Part shown: positions 18,048-26,313 of the stretch, in pieces
How the letters are laid out: each line of letters opens with the position of its first letter
How positions within the stretch are numbered: position 1 is the first letter of the stretch
Source: Streptomyces sp. HPF1205
GTDB taxonomy: Bacteria; Actinomycetota; Actinomycetes; Streptomycetales; Streptomycetaceae
Length of the DNA stretch: 64,000 nt
Reading direction: 5' to 3'
Assembly: GCF_020400825.1 (NCBI RefSeq)
Contig: NZ_JAINVH010000015.1
Coordinates: 62,001 to 126,000, forward strand
The notes under the pieces: model-generated
Seen by the model: the letters and a program-made list of their open reading frames with translations, nothing else
Databases searched by the model: none
Told to the model about the DNA's origin: nothing
Position numbers and translations under genes: made by a program

Positions 18048-18404
18048 GTGCTGATCACAGGGTTCTTCGGGGTGGTCGCCCTGCTCTCGTGGGCGCTCTT
18101 CCTGCTCGCGCTGTTCGCGTTCGTGGACGCGGCGATCCACCGCGAGGACGCGTACCGGGCGGCGGACAAGAACAGCAAGCCGTTCTGGCTGGTCATCCTG
18201 GGCATCGCCGCCGTGGTGATGAAGTTGTTCTCGGTGCTGTCGTTCCTGCCGGTCATCGGCCTGGTCGCGGTGATCGTGTACATGGTTGACGTACGCCCCG
18301 CCGTGCGCGCGGCCTCCGGCCGCGGCGGCGGGCGCGGCTCCTGGCGCCGCAACCGCGGAAGCAGCAGCGACGGTCCGTACGGCCCCTACAACGGCCGCCG
18401 CTGA
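18048..18404 (+). CDS. DUF2516 family membrane protein
   Basis: 118 residues with two or three membrane spans (ITGFFGVVALLSWALFLLAL; FWLVILGIAAVVMKLFSVL; LPVIGLVAVIVYMVDVRP), then a Gly/Arg/Ser tail. The DAAIHREDAYRAADK loop is typical of DUF2516. Function is unknown, but the family follows hbhA in mycobacteria as here. GTG start; the gap to the HbhA-like gene is 139 bp, so it may have its own promoter. Confidence 0.8.
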   Translation: MLITGFFGVVALLSWALFLLALFAFVDAAIHREDAYRAADKNSKPFWLVILGIAAVVMKLFSVLSFLPVIGLVAVIVYMVDVRPAVRAASGRGGGRGSWRRNRGSSSDGPYGPYNGRR

Positions 18405-18531
18405 CCCGCCGGCTGACGACGGCCGGCGTACGCGCTCGCCCGACGGCCGCCGCCGACCCGCCGGCCGACGTGGCTGAAGGCCGCGCGGCCCTCGACGGCG
18501 GACCGGTCCGGCCGGGCCGCCGTACCGCCCG

Positions 18532-19953
18532 TCAGGCCTGCCGCTCCAGCAGCACCACGGCCACGTCGTCGGTCAGTTCGCCGCCGTTCAGCTCCCGTAC
18601 CTCGGTGACGGCGGCGTCCAGGAAGGCCTCGCCGCGCAGGCCCGAGGCGAGCAGGCGGGCGGCCAGTTCGACCATGCCGTCCTGGCCGAGCCGCCGGGTG
18701 TCCTCGCCGACCCGGCCCTCGATCAGGCCGTCGGTGTAGAGCATCAGCGCCCATTCCCCCGAGCCGAGCGCGACCCGCACCCGCTCCCAGGAGGCGTCCG
18801 GCAGCAGCCCGATGGCCGGGCCGCCGTCCTCGTACGGCAGCAGGGCCGGCACCCGGCCGGGGGCGGCGAACAGCGGCGCGGGGTGGCCGGCCAGGTGCAG
18901 CCCGGCCGAGCGGCCGTCCGGCGCGATGTCCACCAGGCACAAGGTGGCGAAGACCTCCTCGCTCGCCCGCTCGTGGACCAGCACTTCCTGCATCGTGCGC
19001 AGCAGCGACTCGCCGCCGAGCCCGGCGAAGGTCAGGGCCCGCCAGGCGATGCGCAGCTCGACGCCGAGGGCCGCCGCGTCCGGGCCGTGCCCGCACACGT
19101 CGCCGATCATGGCGTGCACGGTGCCGTCGGGGGTGCGGATGGTGTCGTAGAAGTCGCCGCCGAGCAGCGCGCGGCTGCGGCCGGGGCGGTAACGGGCCGC
19201 GAACCGCAGCCCCGTCGCCCCCTGGAGCAGCGGGGTGGGCAGCAGGCCGCGTTCCAGGCGGGAGTTCTCCTGCGCGAGCAGGCGGCTCTCGGTGAGCTGG
19301 CGCTGGGCGAGGTCGGCCCGCTTGCGCTCCATGGCGTAGCGCACCGCCCTGGTCACGGTGGGCGCGTCGATCTCGTCGCGCGAGATGTGGTCCTGGGCGC
19401 CGACGCGCACGGCCTCCGCCGCGTGCGGGTCGTCGGCGCCCTCGGTCAGCACGAGGACCGCCGTGTTCGGCGCGAGGCGCCGCACCCGCGGCAGCGCGTC
19501 GAGCACGTCGGGCAGGTCGAGCAGGACGCAGTGCACGTCGTCGGTGAGGAGGCGGGCCGCCGCGGTGAGGTTGCGGGCCCGCAGGATACGGATGCGCGGG
19601 CCGCCGCCCTCCTGGAAGTACGGGGCGGTGAACGCGCCGTTCGGGTCGTCGCCCACCACGAGCACGGTCAGCGCCGCCGGTCCGCCCGTGCTCTGGCGCT
19701 GCCGGGGGAGGGTCACGGCGGTGGGCTCGTCGCGCGGGGCGCGTGTCTCGGCGGCCTCGCCCGCCTCGATCGCCTTGCCGGCCCCGGTGGCCCCAGCGGC
19801 CTCACCGGGTTCGGCGGCGGTGGCGCGCTCGGCCCGGTTGTCGCGGCCCGCGCTCCCGGAGGCGGGGCCCCGGTCCTCCGTGGGCACGACCGGTCCGCCC
19901 GCTGCCCCGGGACCGGTGGCAGGGGGCCGCTCAGTGCCGCGCCTTGCGGACAT
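18532..19953 (-). CDS. PP2C (SpoIIE-type) phosphatase with N-terminal receiver-like domain
   Basis: 473 residues: a disordered Ala/Gly/Glu-rich N terminus (1-92), a receiver-like domain (about 93-210) and a SpoIIE-type PP2C domain (about 235-472). In the receiver, the acidic pair (GDD) and phospho-acceptor Asp (CVLLDLPD) remain but the conserved Lys appears as Arg (DHISRDE), so control may be atypical. The phosphatase motifs are GGDFYD, GDVCGHGPDAA, YTDGLIEGR and LTDDVAVVLL. Such proteins dephosphorylate STAS anti-sigma antagonists. It is monocistronic, with a 368-bp leader region that contains a palindrome. Confidence 0.88.
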   Translation of the reverse strand: MSARRGTERPPATGPGAAGGPVVPTEDRGPASGSAGRDNRAERATAAEPGEAAGATGAGKAIEAGEAAETRAPRDEPTAVTLPRQRQSTGGPAALTVLVVGDDPNGAFTAPYFQEGGGPRIRILRARNLTAAARLLTDDVHCVLLDLPDVLDALPRVRRLAPNTAVLVLTEGADDPHAAEAVRVGAQDHISRDEIDAPTVTRAVRYAMERKRADLAQRQLTESRLLAQENSRLERGLLPTPLLQGATGLRFAARYRPGRSRALLGGDFYDTIRTPDGTVHAMIGDVCGHGPDAAALGVELRIAWRALTFAGLGGESLLRTMQEVLVHERASEEVFATLCLVDIAPDGRSAGLHLAGHPAPLFAAPGRVPALLPYEDGGPAIGLLPDASWERVRVALGSGEWALMLYTDGLIEGRVGEDTRRLGQDGMVELAARLLASGLRGEAFLDAAVTEVRELNGGELTDDVAVVLLERQA

Positions 19954-20077
19954 CAGCCGACTCCTTCCCTCCCCCGAGGGCCTTCCGAGACCCTAATGGC
20001 TGCGCGAGGCGGGACGGGAGAGCCAGTTGTAAACGGTCAGTGTCATATGCGGAGGTCAGCGGGCGATTTCGGCGCGG

Positions 20078-20095
20078 ATGTGCCGATCCGCACAT
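20078..20095. promoter_or_regulatory. 18-bp inverted repeat, CRP-like spacing
   Basis: ATGTGC, six bases, GCACAT. The layout resembles CRP-family sites (TGTGA-N6-TCACA) and lies 125 bp upstream of the receiver-PP2C start on the minus strand. Which protein binds is not known; a CRP-family regulator is one possibility. Confidence 0.4.
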
Positions 20096-20160
20096 GACAA
20101 ACATCACGCGCACCCGCCGCAACCGTGGCCCCGGCCCGACCCACTTGCGGGTTCGCGCCC

Positions 20161-20235
20161 CGTCCGACGCCCCGTCCGACGCCCCGTCCGGCGCCCCCTG
20201 CAGCGCCCGTCCGGCGCCCCGTACAGCGCCCCAAC
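20161..20235. repeat. Imperfect 12-bp tandem repeats
   Basis: Several copies of a unit close to CCGACGCCCCGT in a GC-rich spacer, drifting into GGCGCCCCGTA. It looks like simple-sequence expansion rather than a binding array or CRISPR; the units are contiguous, without spacers. Confidence 0.6.
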
Positions 20236-20321
20236 AGGCCCTCCGCCGGGCGCCCGCGAGGCCCGCCCGCACGCGAGGCCCACCCGCCCGCACGCCCCCG
20301 CGGCCGGGCCCGGGCCCGCCC

Positions 20322-21137
20322 TCACCCTTTCGGCGCCAGGGCCTCCCACCGCACCGTGACCTCGCCCTGCCGCCACCGCCCCGGCCCGTCCGCCACCGGC
20401 CATCCGGCCGCCCGCAGTGCCCGTACCGAGGCCATCCAGCGCTGGCGCGCGCCCAGGGCGGACAGCGGGGCGGCGGCGGCCCAGGCGCGGTCGAAGGCCG
20501 TCAGGAACGCGTGCACGGGTTCGCCCGGCACATTGCGGTGGATGAGCGCCTTCGGCAGGCGCTCGGCCAGGTCGGACGGGCGGGACAGGGAGCCCAGACG
20601 GGTGGCGAAGGTGACCGTGCGGGGGCCCTCGGGGCCCAGCGCCACCCACACGTGGCGGCGGCCGATCTCGTCGCAGGTGCCCTCGACCAGCAGCCCGCCG
20701 GGCGCCAGCCTGCCCCGCAGCCGCGCCCACACCTCGGCGACCTCGGCCTCGTCGTACTGCCGCAGCACGTTCGCCGCACGGATCAGCACGGGGCGGCGCC
20801 CGCCCGGCAGCGGCACCTCGAAGCCGCCGTGCGCGAAGGTGAGTCCGTCCCGGGCGTACGGCAGGGCCGCCGCGACCCGCGCGGGGTCGATCTCCAGGCC
20901 GACCACCGCGAGGTCCGGCCGGATCCGGCGCAGCCGGCCGAGGAGTTCCACGGCGGTCCAGGGCGCGGCCCCGTACCCGAGGTCCACCGCGAGGGGATCG
21001 GCGGCCCTGCGCAGCCCGGGGCCGTGCGCGGCGGCGATCCAGCGGTCCATGCGGCGCAGCCGGTTGGGGTTGGTCGTGCCGCGCGTCACCACGCCGACCG
21101 CCCGTACCGCGCCCACCGCCCGTACCACGCCACCCAT
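20322..21137 (-). CDS. SAM-dependent methyltransferase-like protein next to mshA
   Basis: 271 residues. The Rossmann core is VDLGYGAAPWTAVELL (motif I), GLEIDPARVA (motif II) and RLRGRLAPGGLLVEGTCDEIG (motif IV region). The catalytic target is unknown. The N terminus contains a repeated VRAVG segment from a short DNA duplication, so the true start may be a little downstream, near the TTNPNRLRRMDRW segment. From memory, a protein like this neighbours mshA in many Streptomyces, but no link to mycothiol is shown by the sequence. Confidence 0.75.
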   Translation of the reverse strand: MGGVVRAVGAVRAVGVVTRGTTNPNRLRRMDRWIAAAHGPGLRRAADPLAVDLGYGAAPWTAVELLGRLRRIRPDLAVVGLEIDPARVAAALPYARDGLTFAHGGFEVPLPGGRRPVLIRAANVLRQYDEAEVAEVWARLRGRLAPGGLLVEGTCDEIGRRHVWVALGPEGPRTVTFATRLGSLSRPSDLAERLPKALIHRNVPGEPVHAFLTAFDRAWAAAAPLSALGARQRWMASVRALRAAGWPVADGPGRWRQGEVTVRWEALAPKG

Positions 21138-21440
21138 GCGGACGAGGGTAGCCGCAGCGGTACGGGGCACCCGTAGGTCGCGGCGGCCGCTCCCGCGATC
21201 CGGGCCCGCGGCGCCGCCCGGCACCTGCCGGCGCTCCCGCGGCACCGGACGGAGGCGGCACGTATCGGTTTGGCGACAACGGCCGCGTCCCGGAAATGGA
21301 ATGTCCGATTCCGATGTTGTGCGGAGTTGACGGCCGCCACCCGGCCGCCCACCCGGTCGCCATGCGGACCCTCACGGGACCGACCGGCACGCACGTCATG
21401 CACGAACGGCCCGGCACGACCGGCGGAAGGAACAGCGAAC
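21138..21440. other. Divergent intergenic region before mshA
   Basis: 303 bp holding the promoters of the methyltransferase-like gene and mshA. The notable element is a sigma-R-like promoter at 21292-21318, listed separately. No gene or terminator seen. Confidence 0.55.
21292..21318 (+). promoter_or_regulatory. Candidate sigma-R promoter of mshA
   Basis: GGAAA at 21292-21296 and GTT at 21316-21318 are separated by 19 bases, near the thiol-stress sigma-R consensus (GGAAT, about 18, GTT). Mycothiol synthesis genes including mshA are known sigma-R targets in S. coelicolor. The overlapping GGAAT at 21298-21302 does not have a well-spaced GTT. Position is about 120 bp before the GTG. Confidence 0.4.
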
Positions 21441-22778
21441 GTGACCACCTACACGTCCCGGCTCGGAGCGCTGCGCGCCCGCCCGCACATCCGCTGGGGG
21501 GCCGGGCGGCGGGTGCGGCGCGTGGCGATGCTGAGCGTGCACACCTCGCCGCTGCACCAGCCCGGCACGGGCGACGCGGGCGGCATGAACGTGTACGTCG
21601 TGGAACTCGCCAAGCGGCTGGCCGAGCAGAACGTCGAGGTGGAGATCTTCACCCGGGCCACCACCGGCGGCCTGCCGTGCAGCGTGGAACTGGCCCCCGG
21701 CGTGCTGGTCCGGCACGTGGACGCGGGGCCCTACGAGGGACTGGCCAAGGAGGAGCTGCCCGGCCAGCTCTGCGCCTTCACCCACGGCGTGATGCAGGCC
21801 TGGGCCCGCCACCGCCCCGGCCACTACGACCTCGTGCACTCCCACTACTGGCTGTCCGGCCACGTCGGCTGGCTGGCCGCCCAGCGCTGGGGCGTCCCGC
21901 TGGTGCACGCCATGCACACCATGGCCAAGGTCAAGAACGCCTCGCTCGCCGAGGGCGACTGCCCCGAGCCGCCGGCCCGGGTGATCGGCGAGACGCAGAT
22001 CGTCTCGGCCGCCGACCGGCTGATCGCGAACACCGCGGAGGAGGCCCGCGACCTGGTCCGGTACTACGAAGCCGCGCCCGGCAAGGTCTCCGTCGTCCAC
22101 CCCGGCGTCAACCTCGACCTGTTCCGCCCCGGCTCCGGCCGCGCCGCCGCCCGCGCCCGGCTCGGCCTGCCCCACGACGCCGTGATCCCGCTGTTCGCCG
22201 GCCGCATACAGCCGCTGAAGGCCCCCGACGTGCTGGTCCGCGCGGTCGCCGTACTGCTGGAGCAGATGCCCTCCCTGCGCGACCGCCTCGTCGTGCCCGT
22301 CGTGGGCGGTCCGAGCGGCAGCGGCCTGGCCAAGCCGGAGGCGCTGCACAAGCTGGCCGCCCGGCTGGGCGTGAGCGACGTCGTACGGTTCCAGCCGCCG
22401 GTCGACCAGATCCGGCTCGCGGACTGGTACCGGGCGGCGACCGTGCTCGTCATGCCGTCCCACAGCGAGTCCTTCGGGCTGGCGGCGATCGAGGCGCAGG
22501 CGTGCGGCACCCCGGTGGTCGCCGCGGCGGTCGGCGGGCTCCCGGTCGCGGTGCGCGACGGGCACACCGGCTTCCTCGTACCCGGCCACGACCCGCGCGC
22601 GTACGCGGAGGTGCTGCGCCGGTTCGTGGACCACCCGCACCTGGTCGACCGGCTCGGCGCGGCGGCGGCCCGGCACGCCCGCGACTTCGGCTGGGACGCG
22701 GCGGCGGCGGACACGGCCGGGGTGTACGCCGAGGCGGTCCACGACCACCGCCGTCGCCTACGATCGGCCCATGGCTGA
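21441..22778 (+). CDS. mshA: D-inositol-3-phosphate glycosyltransferase MshA
   Basis: 445 residues, GT4 family. It transfers GlcNAc from UDP-GlcNAc to 1L-myo-inositol-1-phosphate, the first step of mycothiol synthesis. Diagnostic segments: SVHTSPLHQPGTGDAGGMNV near the N terminus, HAMHTMAKVKNASLAEGD in the middle, FAGRIQPLKAPDVLVRAV and the nucleotide-sugar block PSHSESFGLAAIEAQACGTP. Length matches the family. The GTG at 21441 follows GGAAGG and begins the conserved sequence. The last eight bases overlap the YbjN gene, suggesting coupled translation. Confidence 0.95.
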   Translation: MTTYTSRLGALRARPHIRWGAGRRVRRVAMLSVHTSPLHQPGTGDAGGMNVYVVELAKRLAEQNVEVEIFTRATTGGLPCSVELAPGVLVRHVDAGPYEGLAKEELPGQLCAFTHGVMQAWARHRPGHYDLVHSHYWLSGHVGWLAAQRWGVPLVHAMHTMAKVKNASLAEGDCPEPPARVIGETQIVSAADRLIANTAEEARDLVRYYEAAPGKVSVVHPGVNLDLFRPGSGRAAARARLGLPHDAVIPLFAGRIQPLKAPDVLVRAVAVLLEQMPSLRDRLVVPVVGGPSGSGLAKPEALHKLAARLGVSDVVRFQPPVDQIRLADWYRAATVLVMPSHSESFGLAAIEAQACGTPVVAAAVGGLPVAVRDGHTGFLVPGHDPRAYAEVLRRFVDHPHLVDRLGAAAARHARDFGWDAAAADTAGVYAEAVHDHRRRLRSAHG

Positions 22779-23319
22779 GGACGTACGCGGCGGGGTACCC
22801 GAGGGCGCGCCGGGCGGCGCGCCCGCCGAGGAGGGCGCCCGCCGGGCCGTCGAGCAGGCCCTGGCGGAAGCCGGCCTGGAGTGGGAGTCGCCGCGGCCCG
22901 GCACCTATGTCACGCAACTGCCCGGCACCCGGAAGCTGTCCACCACCTGCCAGATGGTGGTCGGGCGGCACACCCTCTCGCTCAACGCCTTCGTGGTCCG
23001 CCGCCCCGACGAGAACCACGAGGCGTTCTACCGCTGGCTGCTGGAACGCAACCTGCGCCTGTACGGCGTCAGCTACGGCGTCGACCGGCTCGGCGACGTC
23101 TACCTGAACGCCCGGCTGCCGCTGGCCGCCGTCTCGCCCGCCGAGGTGGACCGGCTGCTCGGCGCGGTGGTGGAGAACGCCGACGGCTCCTTCAACACCC
23201 TCCTTGAACTGGGCTTCGCGACCTCCATCCGCAAGGAGTACGCCTGGCGGGTCTCCCGCGGCGAGTCCACTCGCAACCTGGCCGCGTTCAGCCACTTGAC
23301 CGGCGAGCGGGAGTCCTGA
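22771..23319 (+). CDS. YbjN domain protein
   Basis: 182 residues. The YbjN domain (about 30-175) includes TYVTQLPGTRKLSTTCQMVV and AFYRWLLERNLRLYGVSYG, resembling type III secretion chaperone folds. In actinobacteria it is conserved directly after mshA; the role is unknown. ATG start overlaps the mshA stop by eight bases. The mshA coupling suggests a role in redox or sugar-phosphate handling, but nothing in the sequence shows catalysis. Confidence 0.85.
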   Translation: MAEDVRGGVPEGAPGGAPAEEGARRAVEQALAEAGLEWESPRPGTYVTQLPGTRKLSTTCQMVVGRHTLSLNAFVVRRPDENHEAFYRWLLERNLRLYGVSYGVDRLGDVYLNARLPLAAVSPAEVDRLLGAVVENADGSFNTLLELGFATSIRKEYAWRVSRGESTRNLAAFSHLTGERES

Positions 23320-23423
23320 CGGCGGTCGTACGGGGGGTGGGCGCGGGGCGGGTGCCGCGCGGGTGACCGTCCCGACGGCTTCGCGCGGTTGCCTGCCGTG
23401 CGGTTGCTCGCCGCGCGGCGCGT

Positions 23424-24821
23424 TCAGCCGGTGACCGGCTCCTCCCGGGCACCCGCGGAGGCGTCCGGCAGGGCAGCCGGGAGGACATCCGCCGTGCCGT
23501 CCGCCGTGCCGTCCGCCGGGACATCCGCGGTGGCGGCCGGCGGGAGCGGGGCGGGGGAGGCGGCGGCGCGGACGCGCAGCAGCAGGTAGTAGCCGGTGGC
23601 CGCGGCCGTGCCGACCAGGGCGCAGCCGGCCCAGACCGCGTCGCGGCCGAGGCGGTCGTAGGCCAGGCCGCCCAGCAGCGGGCCGGCGAAGGTGGCCGCC
23701 GACCAGGCGAGGCTGTAGACGCCCTGGTACCGGCCGCGGGCGGTGGCGGGGGCGAGGTCGGAGACCACGGACATCGAGGCAGGGGCGTGCATGATCTCGC
23801 CCAGCGTCCATACGGCGACGGTGAGCGCGTACAGCCCGAACGTCCCGGCGAAGGCGGTCAGGCCGAGCCCCCAGGACAGCACCAGCGACCCGATGGCCAG
23901 CAGGCTCGCGCTGGAACGGCCGCGCAGCAGCCGCGTCACGGGGAGCTGCAGGATCACGATCACCACCCCGTTGACGGCGGCGGCCAGCCCGAACTGGCGG
24001 CTGCTCAGCCCGTGCGCGCCCATGTCGACGGCCAGGGTGGAGTTGCCCTGCTGCATCACGCTGCCGAGGAGGAAGGTGCACAGGACCATGACCATGAAGC
24101 GCTGGTCCCGCAGGACATCGACGAGGCGGGTGGCCGTACGGGGGCCGGCCGGCGCTGTCCGCACGGTCCGCGCGGCCTGCGTGGACTGCCTGGCGTGAGC
24201 GCGGGAGGCGGCCGGGGCCCCCGTATCCGCCGCGGCCGGCAGGGATTCGCGCACCCTCACGTACACCACCAGGGCGCACACCACCGTGCTGAAGGCGTCG
24301 CCGAGGAACAGCCACAGATAGCCGGCCGAGGCGATGAAGCCGGCCGCCGCGGAGGACACGCCGAAGCCGATGTTGATGGCCCAGTAGTTGAGGGAGTAGG
24401 CGCGGACGCGGTCGGCGGCCGGGACCACGTCGGCGATGATCGCCTGCACGGCGGGGCGGGAGGCGTTGCTCGTCAGGCCGACCGCGGCCGCGACCAGGGC
24501 GATGGCCGCGGGGTGGTGCACCAGGCCGAGCAGGGCGGTGGTGGCGGCGGCGCCGAGCTGCGCGGCGAGCATGGTGCTGCGGCGGCCCACCCGGTCGGCG
24601 AGCACCCCGCCGAGCACGGCGCCGGCCGCGCCGCCCAGCCCGAAGAGCCCGGCCACCAGGCCGGCGTACGAGGCGGAGTAACCGCGCTGGACGGTGAGGT
24701 AGAGGGCCAGGAAGGTGACGACGAAGCCGCCGAGGCGGTTGACGAGGGTGCTGGTCCACAGCCACCAGAACTGCCGTGGCAGTCCGCCCGCCGCCTCGCG
24801 CATGCCGCGTGACAGTGCCAC
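23424..24821 (-). CDS. MFS transporter
   Basis: 465 residues with 12 predicted membrane spans and a large central loop (about 200-240). The MFS motif A is GGVLADRVGRRSTM after span 2; AYSLNYWAINIGFGVSSAAAG is characteristic of drug-exporter-like members related to the TetA/MdtH group. Probably a proton-driven exporter of unknown substrate. The C-terminal tail repeats Ala/Asp-rich segments. It is divergent from gpmA and convergent with the YbjN gene. Confidence 0.85.
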   Translation of the reverse strand: MALSRGMREAAGGLPRQFWWLWTSTLVNRLGGFVVTFLALYLTVQRGYSASYAGLVAGLFGLGGAAGAVLGGVLADRVGRRSTMLAAQLGAAATTALLGLVHHPAAIALVAAAVGLTSNASRPAVQAIIADVVPAADRVRAYSLNYWAINIGFGVSSAAAGFIASAGYLWLFLGDAFSTVVCALVVYVRVRESLPAAADTGAPAASRAHARQSTQAARTVRTAPAGPRTATRLVDVLRDQRFMVMVLCTFLLGSVMQQGNSTLAVDMGAHGLSSRQFGLAAAVNGVVIVILQLPVTRLLRGRSSASLLAIGSLVLSWGLGLTAFAGTFGLYALTVAVWTLGEIMHAPASMSVVSDLAPATARGRYQGVYSLAWSAATFAGPLLGGLAYDRLGRDAVWAGCALVGTAAATGYYLLLRVRAAASPAPLPPAATADVPADGTADGTADVLPAALPDASAGAREEPVTG

Positions 24822-24914
24822 GTCGTGCCCTCCCCCGTAATAGCCGCAATCGCCGTCGGCAGATTACAGAGGGCTCCGGTGAGGCGCCACGGCATTTCGA
24901 TTAGGCTCAGCGGC

Positions 24915-25673
24915 ATGGCTGCTGCTGCGTACAAGCTGATCCTGCTCCGCCACGGCGAGAGCGAGTGGAACGCGAAGAACCTGTTCACCGGGTGGGTGGA
25001 CGTCAACCTGAACGAGAAGGGCGAGAAGGAGGCGGTCCGGGGCGGCGAGCTGCTCAAGGAGGCCGGCCTGCTTCCCGACGTGGTGCACACCTCGCTGCTG
25101 AAGCGGGCCATCCGCACCGCCCAGCTCGGGCTGGAGGCGGCCGACCGCCACTGGATCCCCGTGCACCGCACGTGGCGCCTGAACGAACGCCACTACGGCG
25201 CCCTCCAGGGCAAGGACAAGGCGCAGACCCTCGCGGAGTTCGGCGAGGAGCAGTTCATGCTGTGGCGCCGCTCCTACGACGTCCCCCCGCCGCCCCTGGC
25301 GGACGGCGCCGAGTTCTCCCAGTTCGACGACGCGCGCTACGCCACCGTCCCCCCGGAGCTGCGCCCGCGCACCGAGTGCCTCAAGGACGTCGTCGACCGG
25401 ATGCTCCCCTACTGGTACGACGCCGTCGTCCCCGACCTGCTGGCCGGCCGCACCGTCCTGGTCGCGGCCCACGGCAACTCCCTGCGCGCCCTGGTCAAGC
25501 ACCTCGACCAGATCTCCGACGCCGACATCGCCGCCCTCAACATCCCCACCGGCATCCCCCTGGTCTACGACCTCGACACCGCCTTCCGCCCCACCACCCC
25601 GGGCGGCACCTACCTCGACCCGACCGCGGCAGCGGCAGCGATCGAGGCGGTCAAGAACCAGGGCAAGAAGTAG
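24915..25673 (+). CDS. gpmA: 2,3-bisphosphoglycerate-dependent phosphoglycerate mutase
   Basis: 252 residues. Converts 3-phosphoglycerate to 2-phosphoglycerate in glycolysis and gluconeogenesis. The phospho-histidine motif is LILLRHGESEWNAKNLFTGW near residue 8, followed by RHYGALQGKDKA (NERHYG with catalytic Glu) and the second His in VAAHGNSLRALVKHL. Length is normal. The ATG at 24915 gives the usual N terminus; no strong ribosome site precedes it. A strong hairpin terminator follows at 25692. Confidence 0.96.
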   Translation: MAAAAYKLILLRHGESEWNAKNLFTGWVDVNLNEKGEKEAVRGGELLKEAGLLPDVVHTSLLKRAIRTAQLGLEAADRHWIPVHRTWRLNERHYGALQGKDKAQTLAEFGEEQFMLWRRSYDVPPPPLADGAEFSQFDDARYATVPPELRPRTECLKDVVDRMLPYWYDAVVPDLLAGRTVLVAAHGNSLRALVKHLDQISDADIAALNIPTGIPLVYDLDTAFRPTTPGGTYLDPTAAAAAIEAVKNQGKK

Positions 25674-25691
25674 GTCTTCCAGCCGACAATA

Positions 25692-25725
25692 CCCCCGACC
25701 TGCGGTTTCGTCCGCGGGGCGGGGG
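25692..25725 (+). terminator. gpmA terminator hairpin
   Basis: CCCCCG-A-CCTGCGG, loop TTTCGT, then CCGCGGG-G-CGGGGG, a 13-bp stem with one mismatch, starting 18 bp after the gpmA stop. Confidence 0.75.
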
Positions 25726-25967
25726 CATGAATGCGTTCTGGGCCGTGTGTGGGCCGTGACTCTTCCCGTGGCTCGGACTGTGGCAGGTCGTTACGGCCTG
25801 GCCATGAGATCCAGTGGTTCGAGAAGCGACGGCCCCAGGGCCGAGCGCATCTACCGGTATGCTTTGCACGCTTCACTTCTCTTCCCCTGAACTCCGTTCG
25901 GGGCGACGCGAGTTCGCAGGCCCCGGCCCGGCGAGCGGGTCGGTCGGAAGAGGAAGGAGGCGGTGGG

Positions 25968-26087
25968 ATGGGTGAGAAGCCCAAGCCCCGAAGGCCGTGG
26001 ACCGGCGCCGAAAGGTGGCAGGTCTGGTTGGCGGGTGCTGGTCTGATCATGACCATCGTCACCAGCATGGCGCAGTTAGTGCGGTGA
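25968..26087 (+). CDS. 39-residue small membrane protein
   Basis: Short ORF with a strong GGAAGGAGG site eight bases before its ATG. The product is basic at the start (MGEKPKPRRPW) and has one hydrophobic segment (VWLAGAGLIMTIVTSMAQLV), so it should sit in the membrane with its N terminus inside. No family is recognised. It lies between gpmA and the decayed integrase and may belong to the mobile island. Two hairpins follow at 26134 and 26179. Confidence 0.55.
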   Translation: MGEKPKPRRPWTGAERWQVWLAGAGLIMTIVTSMAQLVR

Positions 26088-26133
26088 CCATGCTGCGCGT
26101 GAGGACGGTAGCGACCGGAAGCCATACATGCGG

Positions 26134-26166
26134 CGAGCCCGGTCTGCGGAGGAGCGACCGGGCTCG
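26134..26166. terminator. 11-bp perfect hairpin
   Basis: CGAGCCCGGTC and its exact complement separated by 11 bases, 46 bp after the small membrane protein stop. Acts as a likely terminator, or as a structural site at the island edge. Confidence 0.55.
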
Positions 26167-26178
26167 GTAACGCGCAAC

Positions 26179-26212
26179 GGGCCTGGTTCCGGCGGCATCC
26201 GGGGCCGGGCCC
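26179..26212 (+). terminator. GC hairpin with T-rich tail
   Basis: GGGCCTGG and CCGGGCCC form an eight-pair stem with an 18-base interior, followed by TTCTT, closer to a classical intrinsic terminator than most in this window. Confidence 0.5.
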
Positions 26213-26288
26213 TTCTTGCATCGTTACGTTCACTGCGCCGACATACTGCGCAAGCGACACGGGAATCCTACTGCAAAATAGCCAGTTA

Positions 26289-26312
26289 TTCAGAGGCCCC
26301 GTTGCCTCTGAA
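26289..26312 (-). terminator. Integrase terminator hairpin
   Basis: TTCAGAGGC, loop CCCGTT, GCCTCTGAA: nine perfect pairs directly after the integrase stop codon on the minus strand. It might alternatively lie in the attachment region of the former element. Confidence 0.6.
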
Positions 26313-26313
26313 G

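Larger units (their letters stand above)
19954..20321. other. Intergenic region upstream of the receiver-PP2C gene
   Basis: 368 bp without a gene, between two minus-strand genes. It contains an 18-bp palindrome (20078-20095) and a stretch of CCGACGCCCCGT repeats (20161-20235), both listed separately. The rest is very GC-rich with no recognisable RNA or ORF. Confidence 0.6.

Noticed and set aside
20161..20235. Repeat block considered as a CRISPR array
   Set aside because: Units are 12 bp and contiguous with no spacers; no cas genes in the window.
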